A stretch of 64,000 nucleotides of DNA, from assembly GCF_004168285.1 (NCBI RefSeq), contig NZ_SEWF01000003.1, forward strand, positions 124,001-188,000, in the 5' to 3' direction. The DNA comes from Emticicia agri. Its GTDB lineage: Bacteria > Bacteroidota > Bacteroidia > Cytophagales > Spirosomataceae. Each line of letters begins with the position of its first letter. Within the stretch, counting starts at the first letter, position 1. The position numbers were made by a program, and so were the translations under genes. Below are positions 17,401-27,478 of the stretch, in pieces. The notes below the pieces were generated by a model that saw only the letters and a program-made list of their open reading frames with translations, had not been told where the DNA came from and did no database searches.

Positions 17401-19599
17401 TTATCTTACCAGATGAATAACTCCTTTATAAACTTCATCAGTAAAATAGAGAACATAAAAATAATCGCCGGAAGGTTCTTTGTCTCCGCTCCACCTGAAG
17501 TCTTTTTCAGCCGTAACAAAAATTGATTTACCATATCTGTTAAAAATTTCAAATCTTACAAACTGCCTGTTGCAATTATCTTCCGGAATTGAGCCAATAG
17601 TGAAATAATCGTTAATGCCGTCCTCATTGGGTGTAAACGTATTAAAAGGCTTTAAAGGGTTTTCCGCTGATAAATTGTTTTTTAGCAAGAATTTTACACT
17701 AACAGTATCTTGTTTCTGGTCACAGGCTTTATCTTGCGTAAGAAACTTGACTACAAATTCTTTAGAATCTTTTCCTGCTAATAAATAACAGGTTGGTACC
17801 CAAGTAAAAAGGCTATTGACCATACTTATTCCCTCTTTTTCCTGAAAAGTCATAGAAGCGGTTTTAAGGTCAAATCCTTCTGCAATAGCTCCCAAAGTGA
17901 TCATTTCTTTATCTGAATCTACTGCTTCTACCTCAAATTTCACTTCTGTTTTCCCGTCAGGTGAAAGAATTACCTCTACTACACTATCTGTTAAAGTAGT
18001 TGAAACTATAGGCGCATTATTGGGTATAGACTGAATGGTAACCGGAACTGAATAAGCCGTTTGATTACTAACACCACATCGCAAATCTCTTGCTACAAAA
18101 TCAAGCACAACCTGTTTTTGCCTGACAGCCTCACAGTTTGGAATAAATTGCAAAGTTGATTGAACACTTCCGATTCCTTTACTGGAAGGAAATGAAAACC
18201 CGAGACTCCCCAGATTAAAATTTCGCCCGGCACCAGACATGGAGAGCGTATCTAGATCTATATCATTGCCAAATACCTCAAACTTTAAAGTATCTCCATA
18301 CATCACTGAAGGAGATTCGGTCAGAGAAGTCGTAATAACAGGCCGAGTATTATCAGCATCAGCCAAATTAATCTTCATCCGATAACTCTTGACCTGCGGC
18401 ACAGGGCAACCGTTATCCTGGATATTAAGAATAAATTCTGCAGCCTGGTTATTTTTGGTAATGATACACTCATCGAGGCAAAAAGAATTTTTCAGGGTAT
18501 CTGCATTCTGAATAACTACATTAGAAATTGAAGGAATATTTATTTTTTTTGTATCAAAGTTTACTCCTCTCGCAGTAATTGTCACTTTCTGACTAATGTC
18601 CGGGTCTAAAAATAAAATATCAAAACACTTTTTATCCCCCTTCTTTAAATTAATAATTTCTCCCTCTTGAATAAAGGCATTGACACCCTGATTTCTCACC
18701 ATAATCTGGGGAGGGAGATTTATTTTACAATCGACAACTTTCAACTGAAAATCTCTTTTTATCCTGCCAATCATCACCCCTGCTCTATATTCATTTACCA
18801 TCACAGAAAACACAAATAAGCCGAGTTTATCAGGTCTGGCATATAAAACACCAGTGTTTCTATCAATCCTTAAAGGCACAGTACCGGGAATAACATTGTT
18901 TAAACCAATCCCATCAACCCACGTTGCTTCAGGATAACTGCTTCTACCAATACTTATTGGGTTAGGCTGACCCATAGTGGCGTATCCAATCCATGGAGTA
19001 ATTAACTCATAAGTCAAACTATCTCCGTCTGCATCAGTAGCACTAAAATCCATTTCAAAATTCTGGTTGATACACAGATAATCAGCAACAACATCTTTAA
19101 AGTGAGGAGAATTATTGGCAATAGAAAGCGGAGGAAATTCGGTGTAAAACACCATTCCCACTGAACTTGGATTCCTGATATTAGTAATAATCACATTCCG
19201 GCAACATCTTTCCCACACAATTGCATATCCACCTGGGTCAGAAAATGAAGCCTCAGGCAGATTCAAGGTAGCCTGGTATCTGATGAGTAATGTTTGAAGG
19301 TCGCCTTTTGAACAGGCAGGGTCAATATATTTTATCAAATCGCGATATACCCTCTGACAGACCGCTTCACCCACCCTTGCCAAATCTCTTTTACGGATAA
19401 AAGTTAAGGTTATAGAAATATCTTCAGCCGCAGGGCGGCCATTTATGGCATCAAAATACAAGTTTAATGTAACCTCGTGCGTAGTACCGGGAGCAGGGTT
19501 TTTTATTTTGGTCAATTCAATCTCTCCACCAACAATATGAGAAGCAACAGATTCGAGAGCAATAGCAAGAAAAAATATAAGGTAAAGATACTTTTTCAT
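17401..19599 (-). CDS. secreted T9SS type B (CHU_C / gliding-motility-type C-terminal domain) protein
   Basis: About 732 residues. A signal peptide precedes the mature N-terminus SHIVGGEIELT, a motif shared by a large Cytophagales family. Several Ig/cadherin-like beta domains follow (for example FSATDADGDSLTYELITPW). The last ~90 residues, from PFNTFTPNEDGINDYF through FEIFNRYGKSIF to the end, are the CHU_C type B sorting domain that directs export through the type IX secretion system. The protein should be surface-bound or released. The start two codons inside the longest frame (MKKYLYLIFF) is preferred for the signal peptide. Cysteines are frequent, consistent with an extracellular protein. 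Substrate unknown. Confidence 0.88.
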   Translation of the reverse strand: MKKYLYLIFFLAIALESVASHIVGGEIELTKIKNPAPGTTHEVTLNLYFDAINGRPAAEDISITLTFIRKRDLARVGEAVCQRVYRDLIKYIDPACSKGDLQTLLIRYQATLNLPEASFSDPGGYAIVWERCCRNVIITNIRNPSSVGMVFYTEFPPLSIANNSPHFKDVVADYLCINQNFEMDFSATDADGDSLTYELITPWIGYATMGQPNPISIGRSSYPEATWVDGIGLNNVIPGTVPLRIDRNTGVLYARPDKLGLFVFSVMVNEYRAGVMIGRIKRDFQLKVVDCKINLPPQIMVRNQGVNAFIQEGEIINLKKGDKKCFDILFLDPDISQKVTITARGVNFDTKKINIPSISNVVIQNADTLKNSFCLDECIITKNNQAAEFILNIQDNGCPVPQVKSYRMKINLADADNTRPVITTSLTESPSVMYGDTLKFEVFGNDIDLDTLSMSGAGRNFNLGSLGFSFPSSKGIGSVQSTLQFIPNCEAVRQKQVVLDFVARDLRCGVSNQTAYSVPVTIQSIPNNAPIVSTTLTDSVVEVILSPDGKTEVKFEVEAVDSDKEMITLGAIAEGFDLKTASMTFQEKEGISMVNSLFTWVPTCYLLAGKDSKEFVVKFLTQDKACDQKQDTVSVKFLLKNNLSAENPLKPFNTFTPNEDGINDYFTIGSIPEDNCNRQFVRFEIFNRYGKSIFVTAEKDFRWSGDKEPSGDYFYVLYFTDEVYKGVIHLVR

Positions 19600-19673
19600 A
19601 GGCAATCAGGTATTTATCTTAAACATTAGGGTAATCTATTAGTAAGACGTAATTTAATTACAAAAGGTTGAAT

Positions 19674-19704
19674 TTTGAAGTTATTGATAAGTTAAATATT
19701 TTTG
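19674..19704 (+). promoter_or_regulatory. rlmD promoter
   Basis: TTTG (19674-19677), 19 nt, TATTTTTG (19697-19704): full consensus and spacing. It lies downstream of the most upstream ATG at 19668 and so supports translation from 19737. Confidence 0.75.
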
Positions 19705-19736
19705 CAGAAAATTTAAATAGAACAAATACTGCATAC

Positions 19737-21143
19737 ATGGCCAAAAACAAAACATTTGTTATTGAAAATATTGAAGTAGAAAATTTTGCTGCAGAAGGAA
19801 AATGTTTTGCAAGGCACAATGGACAAATAATTTTTATCGAGGGTAGCAACGTTTCTCCTGGCGATAGGGTGAAACTATGGGTAAATAACCGAAAAAAGAA
19901 TTATGCCGAGGCCAATGTCTTAGAGTTATTAGAGCCTTCTCCGTTACGTATAGAGCCGTTTTGCCAGCATTTTGGCGTTTGTGGTGGGTGTAAATGGCAA
20001 CATATCCCCTACGAAAAGCAATTAGACTTGAAATGGCAACAGGTGAACGACCAGTTGAACCGGATAGGAAAATTAGAGCTTCCTCTCATAAACCCGATTT
20101 TAGGTTCAGAAAATGTTCAATTCTATCGGAATAAATTAGAATATACTTTTTCGAATAGCAGATGGTTTACCAGAGAAGAAGCCAACAAAGGCGATGATTT
20201 AGATAAAAACGCCTTAGGATTTCATGTACCAAAGCGTTTTGAAAAGGTTTTACCTATCGAAAAATGCTATCTACAGAAAGACCCCTCTAATCAAATCAGG
20301 CTTGCCTTAAGAGATTATGCTAACAAGCATCAGTATTCTTATTATGACCATATTGCTCATCAGGGTTTTCTCAGAAATATCATGATCAGAACTTCTTCAA
20401 CCGGAGATTTAATGGTGATGATTCAATTTGCCCAGAAAAACGAGGAGGCAATTGAAGGAGTTTTGAATCATCTGCAAACCAGTTTTCCTGAAATAACCTC
20501 CTTGAACTATGTACTTAATCAGAAAAGAAATGATACTTTTTATGATTTAGAAGTACACACTTATCATGGAAAGCCTTTTATTGAAGAAAGAATGGAAGAC
20601 TTGATCTTCAGAATCGGTGCTAAATCATTCTATCAGACTAATTCTGAACAGGCTTATGAATTATATAAATTAACACGAACTTATGCGGATTTAACTGGCA
20701 AAGAATTAGTATATGATTTATATACGGGTACAGGTACAATTGCTAATTTCGTAGCCCGAAACGCCCGAAAAGTAATAGGCATTGAATATGTAGAAGATGC
20801 AGTAGCCGATGCAAAAATAAATTCTCAGGTCAATGGTATTACCAATACCGAATTTTTTGCAGGAGACATGCGCAAATTTCTGACTCAGGATTTCATTACC
20901 AGTAAAGGGAAGCCTGATGTAATTATTACTGACCCTCCGAGAGCCGGAATGGACGAGCCTGTAACGCAAACAATTTTAGAGGTAGCTCCTAAGAGAATCG
21001 TTTATGTAAGTTGTAATCCGGCAACACAGGCACGAGATTTATCGTTGTTAAGTGCCAAATATAATATCGTTGAAGTGCAACCAGTAGATATGTTCCCCCA
21101 TACTCACCATGTAGAAAATATAGCAAAACTGGAATTAAGATAA
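19737..21143 (+). CDS. rlmD: 23S rRNA (uracil-C5)-methyltransferase RlmD/RumA family
   Basis: The 468-residue enzyme methylates a uracil of 23S rRNA at C5 with SAM. An N-terminal TRAM domain (about 1-60) is followed by the iron-sulfur cysteines CQHFGVCGGC, the SAM-binding DLYTGTGTI, DPPRAGMD, and the catalytic Cys in VSCNPATQARDL near the C-terminus. Length and order are those of RumA. I chose the ATG at 19737 because the promoter overlaps the region before it and because MAKNKTFVIENIEVE starts the TRAM domain directly. A close paralogue role (RlmCD) cannot be excluded. Confidence 0.92.
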   Translation: MAKNKTFVIENIEVENFAAEGKCFARHNGQIIFIEGSNVSPGDRVKLWVNNRKKNYAEANVLELLEPSPLRIEPFCQHFGVCGGCKWQHIPYEKQLDLKWQQVNDQLNRIGKLELPLINPILGSENVQFYRNKLEYTFSNSRWFTREEANKGDDLDKNALGFHVPKRFEKVLPIEKCYLQKDPSNQIRLALRDYANKHQYSYYDHIAHQGFLRNIMIRTSSTGDLMVMIQFAQKNEEAIEGVLNHLQTSFPEITSLNYVLNQKRNDTFYDLEVHTYHGKPFIEERMEDLIFRIGAKSFYQTNSEQAYELYKLTRTYADLTGKELVYDLYTGTGTIANFVARNARKVIGIEYVEDAVADAKINSQVNGITNTEFFAGDMRKFLTQDFITSKGKPDVIITDPPRAGMDEPVTQTILEVAPKRIVYVSCNPATQARDLSLLSAKYNIVEVQPVDMFPHTHHVENIAKLELR

Positions 21144-21233
21144 ATGGTATGAAAATGAATGAATAGTTTTCTTAAATTTTAAGCTACTCTTACAAGCGAA
21201 TGCTTAGGTCATATAAGAAATGGGAATCTACTG

Positions 21234-22373
21234 TTAATCATTTTTATTAACGGCTGTTTCTTCGTTTTTTTCTTTTATTAAACCTTCGGTATTATAATCT
21301 TCTGGTAATAAATTAGAGAAGCCGTTAGAACCCCAGTAGCCTTTTAAAATAATGTCTTTGGGTTTATTCAACAACCCATTTTCATTAAATCCGGCATTGC
21401 CTTTTGGTAAAAGTATTTCGGAATATTGAAAAGGGTAATCTGTATATTGAGGTTTTCCTTGAAATCTTTTTTTCACAAAAACTAAAAGTGGCAATTCTGA
21501 GTGCAGGAAAAAACTTTCGGAATCTTTATCGAAGGAGTAAATTTCTGAGTCATTTACTGATACAAGTGTACCGTCCTTTAATTCTTTGGCGACAGTTGTC
21601 TGTGTATTCGTTTTATTTTTCAGGGTTGTAATTCTGAAAATTTCAAAATTGCTTACATCTGATTTATTAAGCGTAAGAGCCATTAAAAAACTTCTGAAAG
21701 AATCGCTAAAAATATCCTTTCGATTCTTTTCCCATTTAATTCGATTAATCTCGCTATCAGGAACATTTTTTTCAAAGAATTTTAGGCCTGAAACATTAGC
21801 ATTTTTTCCATCAGACTCGAATTTATCCATCATGAAGTATATTGTATATCCTAAAGCTGTATTTTTTATTAAAATAGGCCCTTTAGCATTAGCAATTACC
21901 TTTTTGTCATGGCTATAATTCAGATTTATTACTGAAGGATTAATAATTTTGCACTCTTTTGAAAACTTCGAATCTCCCACTATAGCGTCCTCAAAAGTCT
22001 TCCACTTCTTGCTCCAATCTTTATCATCTATTGTTGATACCCCTGCTTCATTTAGTGCCTCTGCGTTTTCTAATTGAAATTTAAAGATTTGAATTTCAGG
22101 AGAATAATTGATTTTTCTTTTAAGAGTTTTATATCCTACTGCGTAAATGCTCAACTCAATCTGAGAAAATTTATTAGGAATGTCTAATTTGAAACTACCA
22201 TTAACATCGCTAAAAGCTCCTATAGAAGTATTATTTATAAAAACGCTTGCAGAAGAAACCGGTGTTTTTTTTTCTTGTACTATATTGCCACTAATTGTCC
22301 AGTAGCTTTTTTGACAGATGCCAGAAAAGGAGACAATTATAAGCACATAAAATGTAATAAATTTTGCTTTCAT
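21234..22373 (-). CDS. secreted carboxypeptidase-regulatory-like domain protein
   Basis: The 379-residue protein has a signal peptide (FYVLIIVSFSGICQ), then a CarboxypepD_reg-like beta-sandwich (about 25-100; SSASVFINNTSIGAFSDVNG) as found at the N-terminus of Bacteroidota receptors, and an uncharacterised C-terminal part (about 130-370) with no plug or barrel visible. It should be periplasmic or surface located. It resembles the widespread 'carboxypeptidase-like regulatory domain-containing' proteins of unknown function. A TAAATTTG -7 match at 22418-22411 lies about 40 bp upstream of the start. Confidence 0.75.
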   Translation of the reverse strand: MKAKFITFYVLIIVSFSGICQKSYWTISGNIVQEKKTPVSSASVFINNTSIGAFSDVNGSFKLDIPNKFSQIELSIYAVGYKTLKRKINYSPEIQIFKFQLENAEALNEAGVSTIDDKDWSKKWKTFEDAIVGDSKFSKECKIINPSVINLNYSHDKKVIANAKGPILIKNTALGYTIYFMMDKFESDGKNANVSGLKFFEKNVPDSEINRIKWEKNRKDIFSDSFRSFLMALTLNKSDVSNFEIFRITTLKNKTNTQTTVAKELKDGTLVSVNDSEIYSFDKDSESFFLHSELPLLVFVKKRFQGKPQYTDYPFQYSEILLPKGNAGFNENGLLNKPKDIILKGYWGSNGFSNLLPEDYNTEGLIKEKNEETAVNKND

Positions 22374-22536
22374 CAGATTCGTTTGTCCAGTTAAGACAAA
22401 GCAATTTAAGCAAATTTATATTTTAATTACAAAAAATATCACTATTTTATGTTTTACAAAAAATAATTGTTAGCCCAATAATGGAACTATGTCCTGTAAA
22501 AATTAGATTGATAAGGTCTGAAATCAGGAAAGAAGG

Positions 22537-24159
22537 TTAGAAGGGAAATTCATTTTCTTCATCAAGGTTACGGGCCTGATTAGCTTTACTGCCAAAAGTC
22601 ATTGAACCACTAGCATTGCCTGCATTTGGGGGACTCCCACCTTGTTCAAAGTTTTCTAAAGAATTTGTAGAAGGAAACGGCTTTGGCGCATTAAAGTCTC
22701 CGAAACCATCCTGAATTGGAGTATAGAAACCATCCAAATCGGTAAATTTAGTATATTTCCCTATAAATCTTAATCGAACGGTATCAACGGTACCACTTCG
22801 GTTTTTGGCAATAATTACCTCACCTACACCTGTAGTGGGGTTTCCATTTTCGTCCTGGGTAATTTTATAATATTCCGGACGATACAAGAACATAACCATA
22901 TCCGCATCTTGCTCAATAGAGCCCGATTCACGTAAGTCAGAAAGTTGCGGACGTTTATCACCTCCACGTGTTTCTACTGCCCGGCTTAACTGAGAAAGTG
23001 CTATAACAGGTACATTAATTTCTTTGGCAAGATTCTTTAACGAGCGGGAGATTGTGGCAATTTCCTGCTCACGATTACCGCTTTTACCTCCTCCGACTTC
23101 CGCTGTCATTAACTGCAGATAATCTATAATTACTAACCCAATATCAAACTGAGCTTTAAGGCGGCGGCACTTTGCTCTCAGTTCCAAAACTGATAAGGCA
23201 GGAGTATCGTCGATATAAATCGGGGCTTTAGATAATCTGTCTATTCTATGGTGCAATTGTTGCCATTCATGACTTTCTAAAGTACCTTTTCTTAGTTTCT
23301 CGCTATCAATTTCTGCCTCGGCTGAAATCATCCGAAGCATTAACTGTGTCGAGGACATTTCTAAGGAAAATATAGCCACCGGAGTATTCCATTCAACTGC
23401 AGCATTTCTCATGGCAGATACCACAAAAGCAGTTTTCCCCATAGCCGGACGTGCCGCAATAATGGTCAACTCTGTATTTTGCCAACCACTTGTAATACGG
23501 TCAAGTTCCGTAAATCCACTGGCAACACCTGTTAAACCGTCTTTATTGTTTTTCTTTTTTTCGAGTTCCTCTATCGTAGCCCTCATAATAGAACTGGCAT
23601 CAGCATAGCTTTTTCTGATATTTCGTTCCGAAATCTCAAAAAAGGTCTGTTCAGTTCTATCTAATAGATTAAATACATCAGTGGTATCTTCAAAAGCATC
23701 ACGAAGAATATCTCCTGCCACTCGAATCATATCCCTTTTGATGGCCGATTGTGAGATAATACGCGCATGCCATTCTATATTAGCGGCAGAGTTTACTTTA
23801 CTGGTTAACCTTGCGAGATATTGCGCTCCTCCAACAAATTCCAACTCCCCAAGGCTCCTTAATTGCGAGGTAACCGTCAATAAATCAATGGGTTCTGATT
23901 TACCGAAAAGTATCAGAATGGCATTATAAATACGTTGATGCGATTCTTTATAAAAACTGGCTGGCTGCAAAATGTCAACAACAGTTGTAAGTGCATCTTT
24001 TTCAATCATCAAAGCACCCAAAACAGCTTCTTCCAATTCAATTGCCTGAGGAGGAAGCTTGCCTGACTCACTACGAGCAGTTTCCAAAAAAAGATTTTTT
24101 CCGAATCCTCTCTGGTTCTGGTTTCTGTTTGATTGATTATTTGAGTATTTTTGTTCCAT
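22537..24159 (-). CDS. dnaB: replicative DNA helicase DnaB
   Basis: DnaB unwinds DNA at the replication fork as a hexamer. The 540 residues show the N-terminal primase-interaction domain (ELEEAVLGALMIEKDALT), the RecA-like motor with Walker A ARPAMGKTAF, SLEMSSTQLMLR, Walker B VIIDYLQLM and the FLYRPEYY C-terminal segment. No intein interrupts it. The 30-residue Asn/Gln-rich start and the Gly/Ser/Asn-rich tail are typical of Bacteroidota DnaB. It stands alone, with no replication gene beside it on this strand. Confidence 0.97.
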   Translation of the reverse strand: MEQKYSNNQSNRNQNQRGFGKNLFLETARSESGKLPPQAIELEEAVLGALMIEKDALTTVVDILQPASFYKESHQRIYNAILILFGKSEPIDLLTVTSQLRSLGELEFVGGAQYLARLTSKVNSAANIEWHARIISQSAIKRDMIRVAGDILRDAFEDTTDVFNLLDRTEQTFFEISERNIRKSYADASSIMRATIEELEKKKNNKDGLTGVASGFTELDRITSGWQNTELTIIAARPAMGKTAFVVSAMRNAAVEWNTPVAIFSLEMSSTQLMLRMISAEAEIDSEKLRKGTLESHEWQQLHHRIDRLSKAPIYIDDTPALSVLELRAKCRRLKAQFDIGLVIIDYLQLMTAEVGGGKSGNREQEIATISRSLKNLAKEINVPVIALSQLSRAVETRGGDKRPQLSDLRESGSIEQDADMVMFLYRPEYYKITQDENGNPTTGVGEVIIAKNRSGTVDTVRLRFIGKYTKFTDLDGFYTPIQDGFGDFNAPKPFPSTNSLENFEQGGSPPNAGNASGSMTFGSKANQARNLDEENEFPF

Positions 24160-24423
24160 ATATTAATGCAATGTTAAGAAAAATTACTTTCTCATAAAAC
24201 AAAGCAATTCCTTAGAACAATATTCATATAAAGATAAACGATTGATAGTCAATATCTAATCTTTAAACACTTATTTTTTTGTGGAAAAAACATTTAATAT
24301 TGTGAATAATTTTTGATTTTTGAACTGTAAATTCACAACATATAATAAAAACTAAATTTTTAGGTCTGACGTTTTAATTGCACAGACCCGATTTATTAAC
24401 CCGTAATCAAACTAATCAGGATT

Positions 24424-25371
24424 TTGACAGAAAAAGTATTCACATTAGACGAAGTGTCATTGATAGATTTTCTCGGAGTAGAAAATAGTAATATCAAAGT
24501 AGTAGCGGCGGCGTTTCCGGAAAGTAAAATTATTTCAAGAGGAAACCAGATATTAATTAAAGGGAATAATACTGAAATCAACAAAATCTCGGATATATTA
24601 GAGTCATTACTTGAACATTATCAGAAATACGGCAGATTAAGTAACGAACAGGTAAAAAACTATATTCAGCAGGATATTGAATCGGCCAATCATGAAGCAA
24701 CTGACGATGATGTCATTCTTTATGGTACTAAGGGTGTTGTAGTCAGAGCCAAAACCGCCAATCAGAAAAAAATGATTGAGGCAGCTCAAAAATACGATAT
24801 AGTGTTTGCCACTGGTCCGGCCGGAACTGGTAAAACTTATACGGCTGTTGCATTAGCAGTAAAAGCCTTAAAAGATAAAGAGGTCAAAAAGATTATCATC
24901 ACCAGGCCGGCAGTGGAGGCAGGCGAAAATTTAGGTTTCTTACCAGGCGATTTAAAAGAAAAAATTGACCCTTACCTAAGACCTATTTATGATGCACTTG
25001 ATGATATGATTCAGGCAGAAAAGCTGAAGTTTTATATTGAAAACAGAACCATCGAAATTGCGCCTTTGGCCTATATGAGAGGTAGAACTCTGAACAATGC
25101 GTTTATATTGCTTGATGAAGCACAGAACACCACACCGATGCAAATCAAGATGTTTCTGACTCGTATGGGTCCGCTTTCTAAAACTATTATTACTGGTGAT
25201 AGAACTCAGATAGACTTACCTAAGAACCAAAGATCAGGATTAGCCGATGCTTTGGAGATTCTTAAAAATATTACTGGTATTGGATTTGTTGAATTAGATG
25301 GCAGAGATGTGGTTCGCCATAGACTTGTCAGAGATATTTTGAATGCCTACGAAAAAGCAGAAAGTAAATAA
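24424..25371 (+). CDS. PhoH-family ATPase
   Basis: The 315-residue protein has an N-terminal KH-like segment (about 10-75) and a P-loop ATPase: Walker A GPAGTGKTYTAVA, Walker B ILLDEAQNTT, and the conserved ITRPAVEAGENLGFLPGDL and GDRTQIDLP motifs of PhoH/YbeZ. These proteins are linked to RNA metabolism and ribosome quality control, usually near ybeY, which is not seen here. Translation begins with TTG (24424), with a short AGGA a few bases upstream; no ATG fits as well. A 6-bp hairpin (24363-24368 with 24383-24388) lies in the leader. Confidence 0.92.
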   Translation: MTEKVFTLDEVSLIDFLGVENSNIKVVAAAFPESKIISRGNQILIKGNNTEINKISDILESLLEHYQKYGRLSNEQVKNYIQQDIESANHEATDDDVILYGTKGVVVRAKTANQKKMIEAAQKYDIVFATGPAGTGKTYTAVALAVKALKDKEVKKIIITRPAVEAGENLGFLPGDLKEKIDPYLRPIYDALDDMIQAEKLKFYIENRTIEIAPLAYMRGRTLNNAFILLDEAQNTTPMQIKMFLTRMGPLSKTIITGDRTQIDLPKNQRSGLADALEILKNITGIGFVELDGRDVVRHRLVRDILNAYEKAESK

Positions 25372-25373
25372 TG

Positions 25374-25533
25374 AACCTGTTTAAACTTTTTATTTAATGA
25401 CGAGAATGAGGGATTTTTTTAATCAGATGAGATTATTTGTTGAGTGCGTAGCAGCGCTACGGACGAAATAAATAAGCGAAATATGATTGAAAAATAACCA
25501 TTCGTAGTCGAAAGAAATAAGTTTAAACAGGTT
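25374..25533. mobile_element. 160-bp palindromic MITE-like element
   Basis: Exact 15-bp terminal inverted repeats (25374-25388 and 25519-25533, AACCTGTTTAAACTT) flank a 160-bp unit whose two halves can be aligned as imperfect inverted copies (shared GAATG, AATCA, TTATTT and CGTAGC blocks). Its centre is a 6-bp hairpin CGTAGC-AGC-GCTACG (25447-25461), exactly at the midpoint. It carries no ORF. It starts three bases after the PhoH stop codon and may also act as a terminator. No clear target-site duplication was found. Confidence 0.6.
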
Positions 25534-25593
25534 TAAAATGCTTATTTTCTGAATATCTGCAACCATAAGCTATTATTCACCCGTCATTAGAGC

Positions 25594-26883
25594 ATGAAAA
25601 AAGCTTTATATATCTCTTTATTGGCATTGATTTTACATCCGGCATTGGCACAAAAAAGACATTTTTGCGCCAATGCCGTTACTGATTCTCTTCGGTCTCT
25701 GAAAGACCCATCAAGGTTAAGCAAAAAAACAAGATTTGAGCAAGTGCTTCAGAATTATCAGTTAGATAGAAGCAAAAATGGCCGTTTGAGTGTAGTCGAA
25801 GATGAAATTATCCGTATTCCTGTAGTGGTACATATCATTCATAATCAAGTTGATGGTGCGATAAAAGGCTCCAATATCCCAGATGAGCAGGTATTTTCGC
25901 AAATTAAAGTTTTGAACGAAGATTACCGGAGAAAAGAAGGCACAATGGGATTTAACAACAACCCCATCGGTGCTGATACTCAAATTGAATTTTTTCTTGC
26001 CTCTAAAGACCCATATGGAAATCCTACTACCGGAATAACCAGAACCTACAGTTCAACTACTGAGTTTAGCTTAATTAATGACAATGACCGTCAAAGAATT
26101 TCAAATCTGGTTTATTGGGATAGCAATAAATACCTGAACATCTGGGTAACAGCCTATAGAGATCCATATATTGGTTATGCAGAATTTCCTTATGCAGAAA
26201 CGATTGATGGTTTAGAAGAAGATATTCCCGAGAGTCTTGATGGTACTTTTATCGATTACCGGGTTTTTGGAAAAAAAATAGGTACCAATACAGAAGGTTT
26301 ATACAGTTTTGGCAGAACATCTACACATGAAGTAGGCCATTGGTTAGGTCTGATTCATACCTGGGGAGACGAATATTGTGGCACTGATTATGTTCAGGAT
26401 ACTCCACAGGCAAGTGGTTCTAATAGTACAGCTTTTTGCAGAGATATGTTTTCAAGCTGTAATGGTGTCCGAACCCGAAATCTGATTGAAGATTATATGG
26501 ATTATTCGCCTGACTCATGTATGAACATTTTCACGGAAGGTCAAAAACAAAGAATGAGAGCAGTTCTGGAATTAAGTCAAAGACGCAAAAGAGTAGTCAA
26601 TTATGCAAAGTTTCAGCTTCCTCCTTCAAACACACTTGCAGTAACCCTTATTCCTAATCCAACAACAAAAGATAATGTAAAAGTACAGGTGTTGCTGCCT
26701 GATTTTCAGGATTTTACCATTACATTGACTGATGTAAAAGGTAGAAGTATCTATTCAGAAACTTTTAGCGACTACCCGAGTACCATTATTACCCTCAAAA
26801 CCTATGATTTGCCAGCTGGTATCTATATCATGAATGTGGTCTCCAAACAAGAACGAACCACAGAGCGACTGGCTATTTTTTAG
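25594..26883 (+). CDS. secreted M43 (pappalysin-like) zinc metalloprotease with T9SS sorting tail
   Basis: The 429-residue protein has a signal peptide (ALYISLLALILHPALAQ), a propeptide-like region, and the zinc motif HEVGHWLGLIHTW (HExxHxxGxxH) about residue 250, with the Met-turn likely in EDYMDYSPDSCM. This is the M43/cytophagalysin family. The last ~75 residues (VTLIPNPTTKDNVKV...LPAGIYIMNVVSKQ) form a type A (Por_Secre_tail) sorting domain for type IX secretion. It should be exported to the cell surface or medium as an endopeptidase. Cys pairs in the catalytic domain fit an extracellular enzyme. Confidence 0.93.
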   Translation: MKKALYISLLALILHPALAQKRHFCANAVTDSLRSLKDPSRLSKKTRFEQVLQNYQLDRSKNGRLSVVEDEIIRIPVVVHIIHNQVDGAIKGSNIPDEQVFSQIKVLNEDYRRKEGTMGFNNNPIGADTQIEFFLASKDPYGNPTTGITRTYSSTTEFSLINDNDRQRISNLVYWDSNKYLNIWVTAYRDPYIGYAEFPYAETIDGLEEDIPESLDGTFIDYRVFGKKIGTNTEGLYSFGRTSTHEVGHWLGLIHTWGDEYCGTDYVQDTPQASGSNSTAFCRDMFSSCNGVRTRNLIEDYMDYSPDSCMNIFTEGQKQRMRAVLELSQRRKRVVNYAKFQLPPSNTLAVTLIPNPTTKDNVKVQVLLPDFQDFTITLTDVKGRSIYSETFSDYPSTIITLKTYDLPAGIYIMNVVSKQERTTERLAIF

Positions 26884-27013
26884 CTTCCTTTCACTATTGT
26901 TGAAAACAAAAAAGTACATCAGATAAACCCATTTTCATATTTTAGAATTAGCTTTGTCTTTCTTTATGCTCCTTGCACAGAAGATTAGACAGTTACAACT
27001 AAACATATAAAAA

Positions 27014-27478
27014 GTGGTAAAAGACAAACCTGATTTTGATGAAATTTTTATGAACCTTGCCAAAAACCTTGCACAGCGTTCGCATTGCGTAAAGGCTCAG
27101 GTAGGTGCAGTTTTAACTAAAGATACAAGAATCATATCAATTGGCTACAACGGACCACCTTCAGGTACTCATAATTGCGATGAAGATTTTCCGGAGGAAG
27201 GGTGTCCGAGAGACTCAAAAGGAAGTTGTTCGCTTGCACTTCATGCTGAACAAAATGCCATATTATATGCCTCTAAAAATGGTGCAAATCTGGAAGGTAG
27301 CACGCTCTACGTAACACTATCACCATGCATAGCGTGTGCACGGGTGATTTTCTCAATGAAAATAAAGAAAGTCTTTTTTATGGAGTCTTATGCCCGGTAT
27401 AAGGGAATACCTGTAGATGAAGGCGTAGAATTTTTAAGAAAATTTGGTATTGAAGTAATAGACTTTGGGTGTAATTAA
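27014..27478 (+). CDS. dCMP deaminase family (cytidine/deoxycytidylate deaminase)
   Basis: The 154-residue enzyme has the zinc/catalytic motif HAEQNA and the second site PCIACARVIF, the CxxC pair of deoxycytidylate deaminases (ComEB-like), plus the GYNGPPSG loop. It converts dCMP to dUMP for dTTP synthesis. It starts at GTG (27014); no ATG is available before the conserved region. A -7 match TAGCTTTG lies at 26949-26956. The gene converges on the FKBP gene and their last four bases overlap (27475-27478). Confidence 0.92.
   Translation: MVKDKPDFDEIFMNLAKNLAQRSHCVKAQVGAVLTKDTRIISIGYNGPPSGTHNCDEDFPEEGCPRDSKGSCSLALHAEQNAILYASKNGANLEGSTLYVTLSPCIACARVIFSMKIKKVFFMESYARYKGIPVDEGVEFLRKFGIEVIDFGCN

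Noticed and set aside
24363-24388. Possible riboswitch or attenuator in the phoH leader
   Set aside because: Only one 6-bp hairpin without a conserved riboswitch core or a following T-run; kept as a note in the phoH entry.
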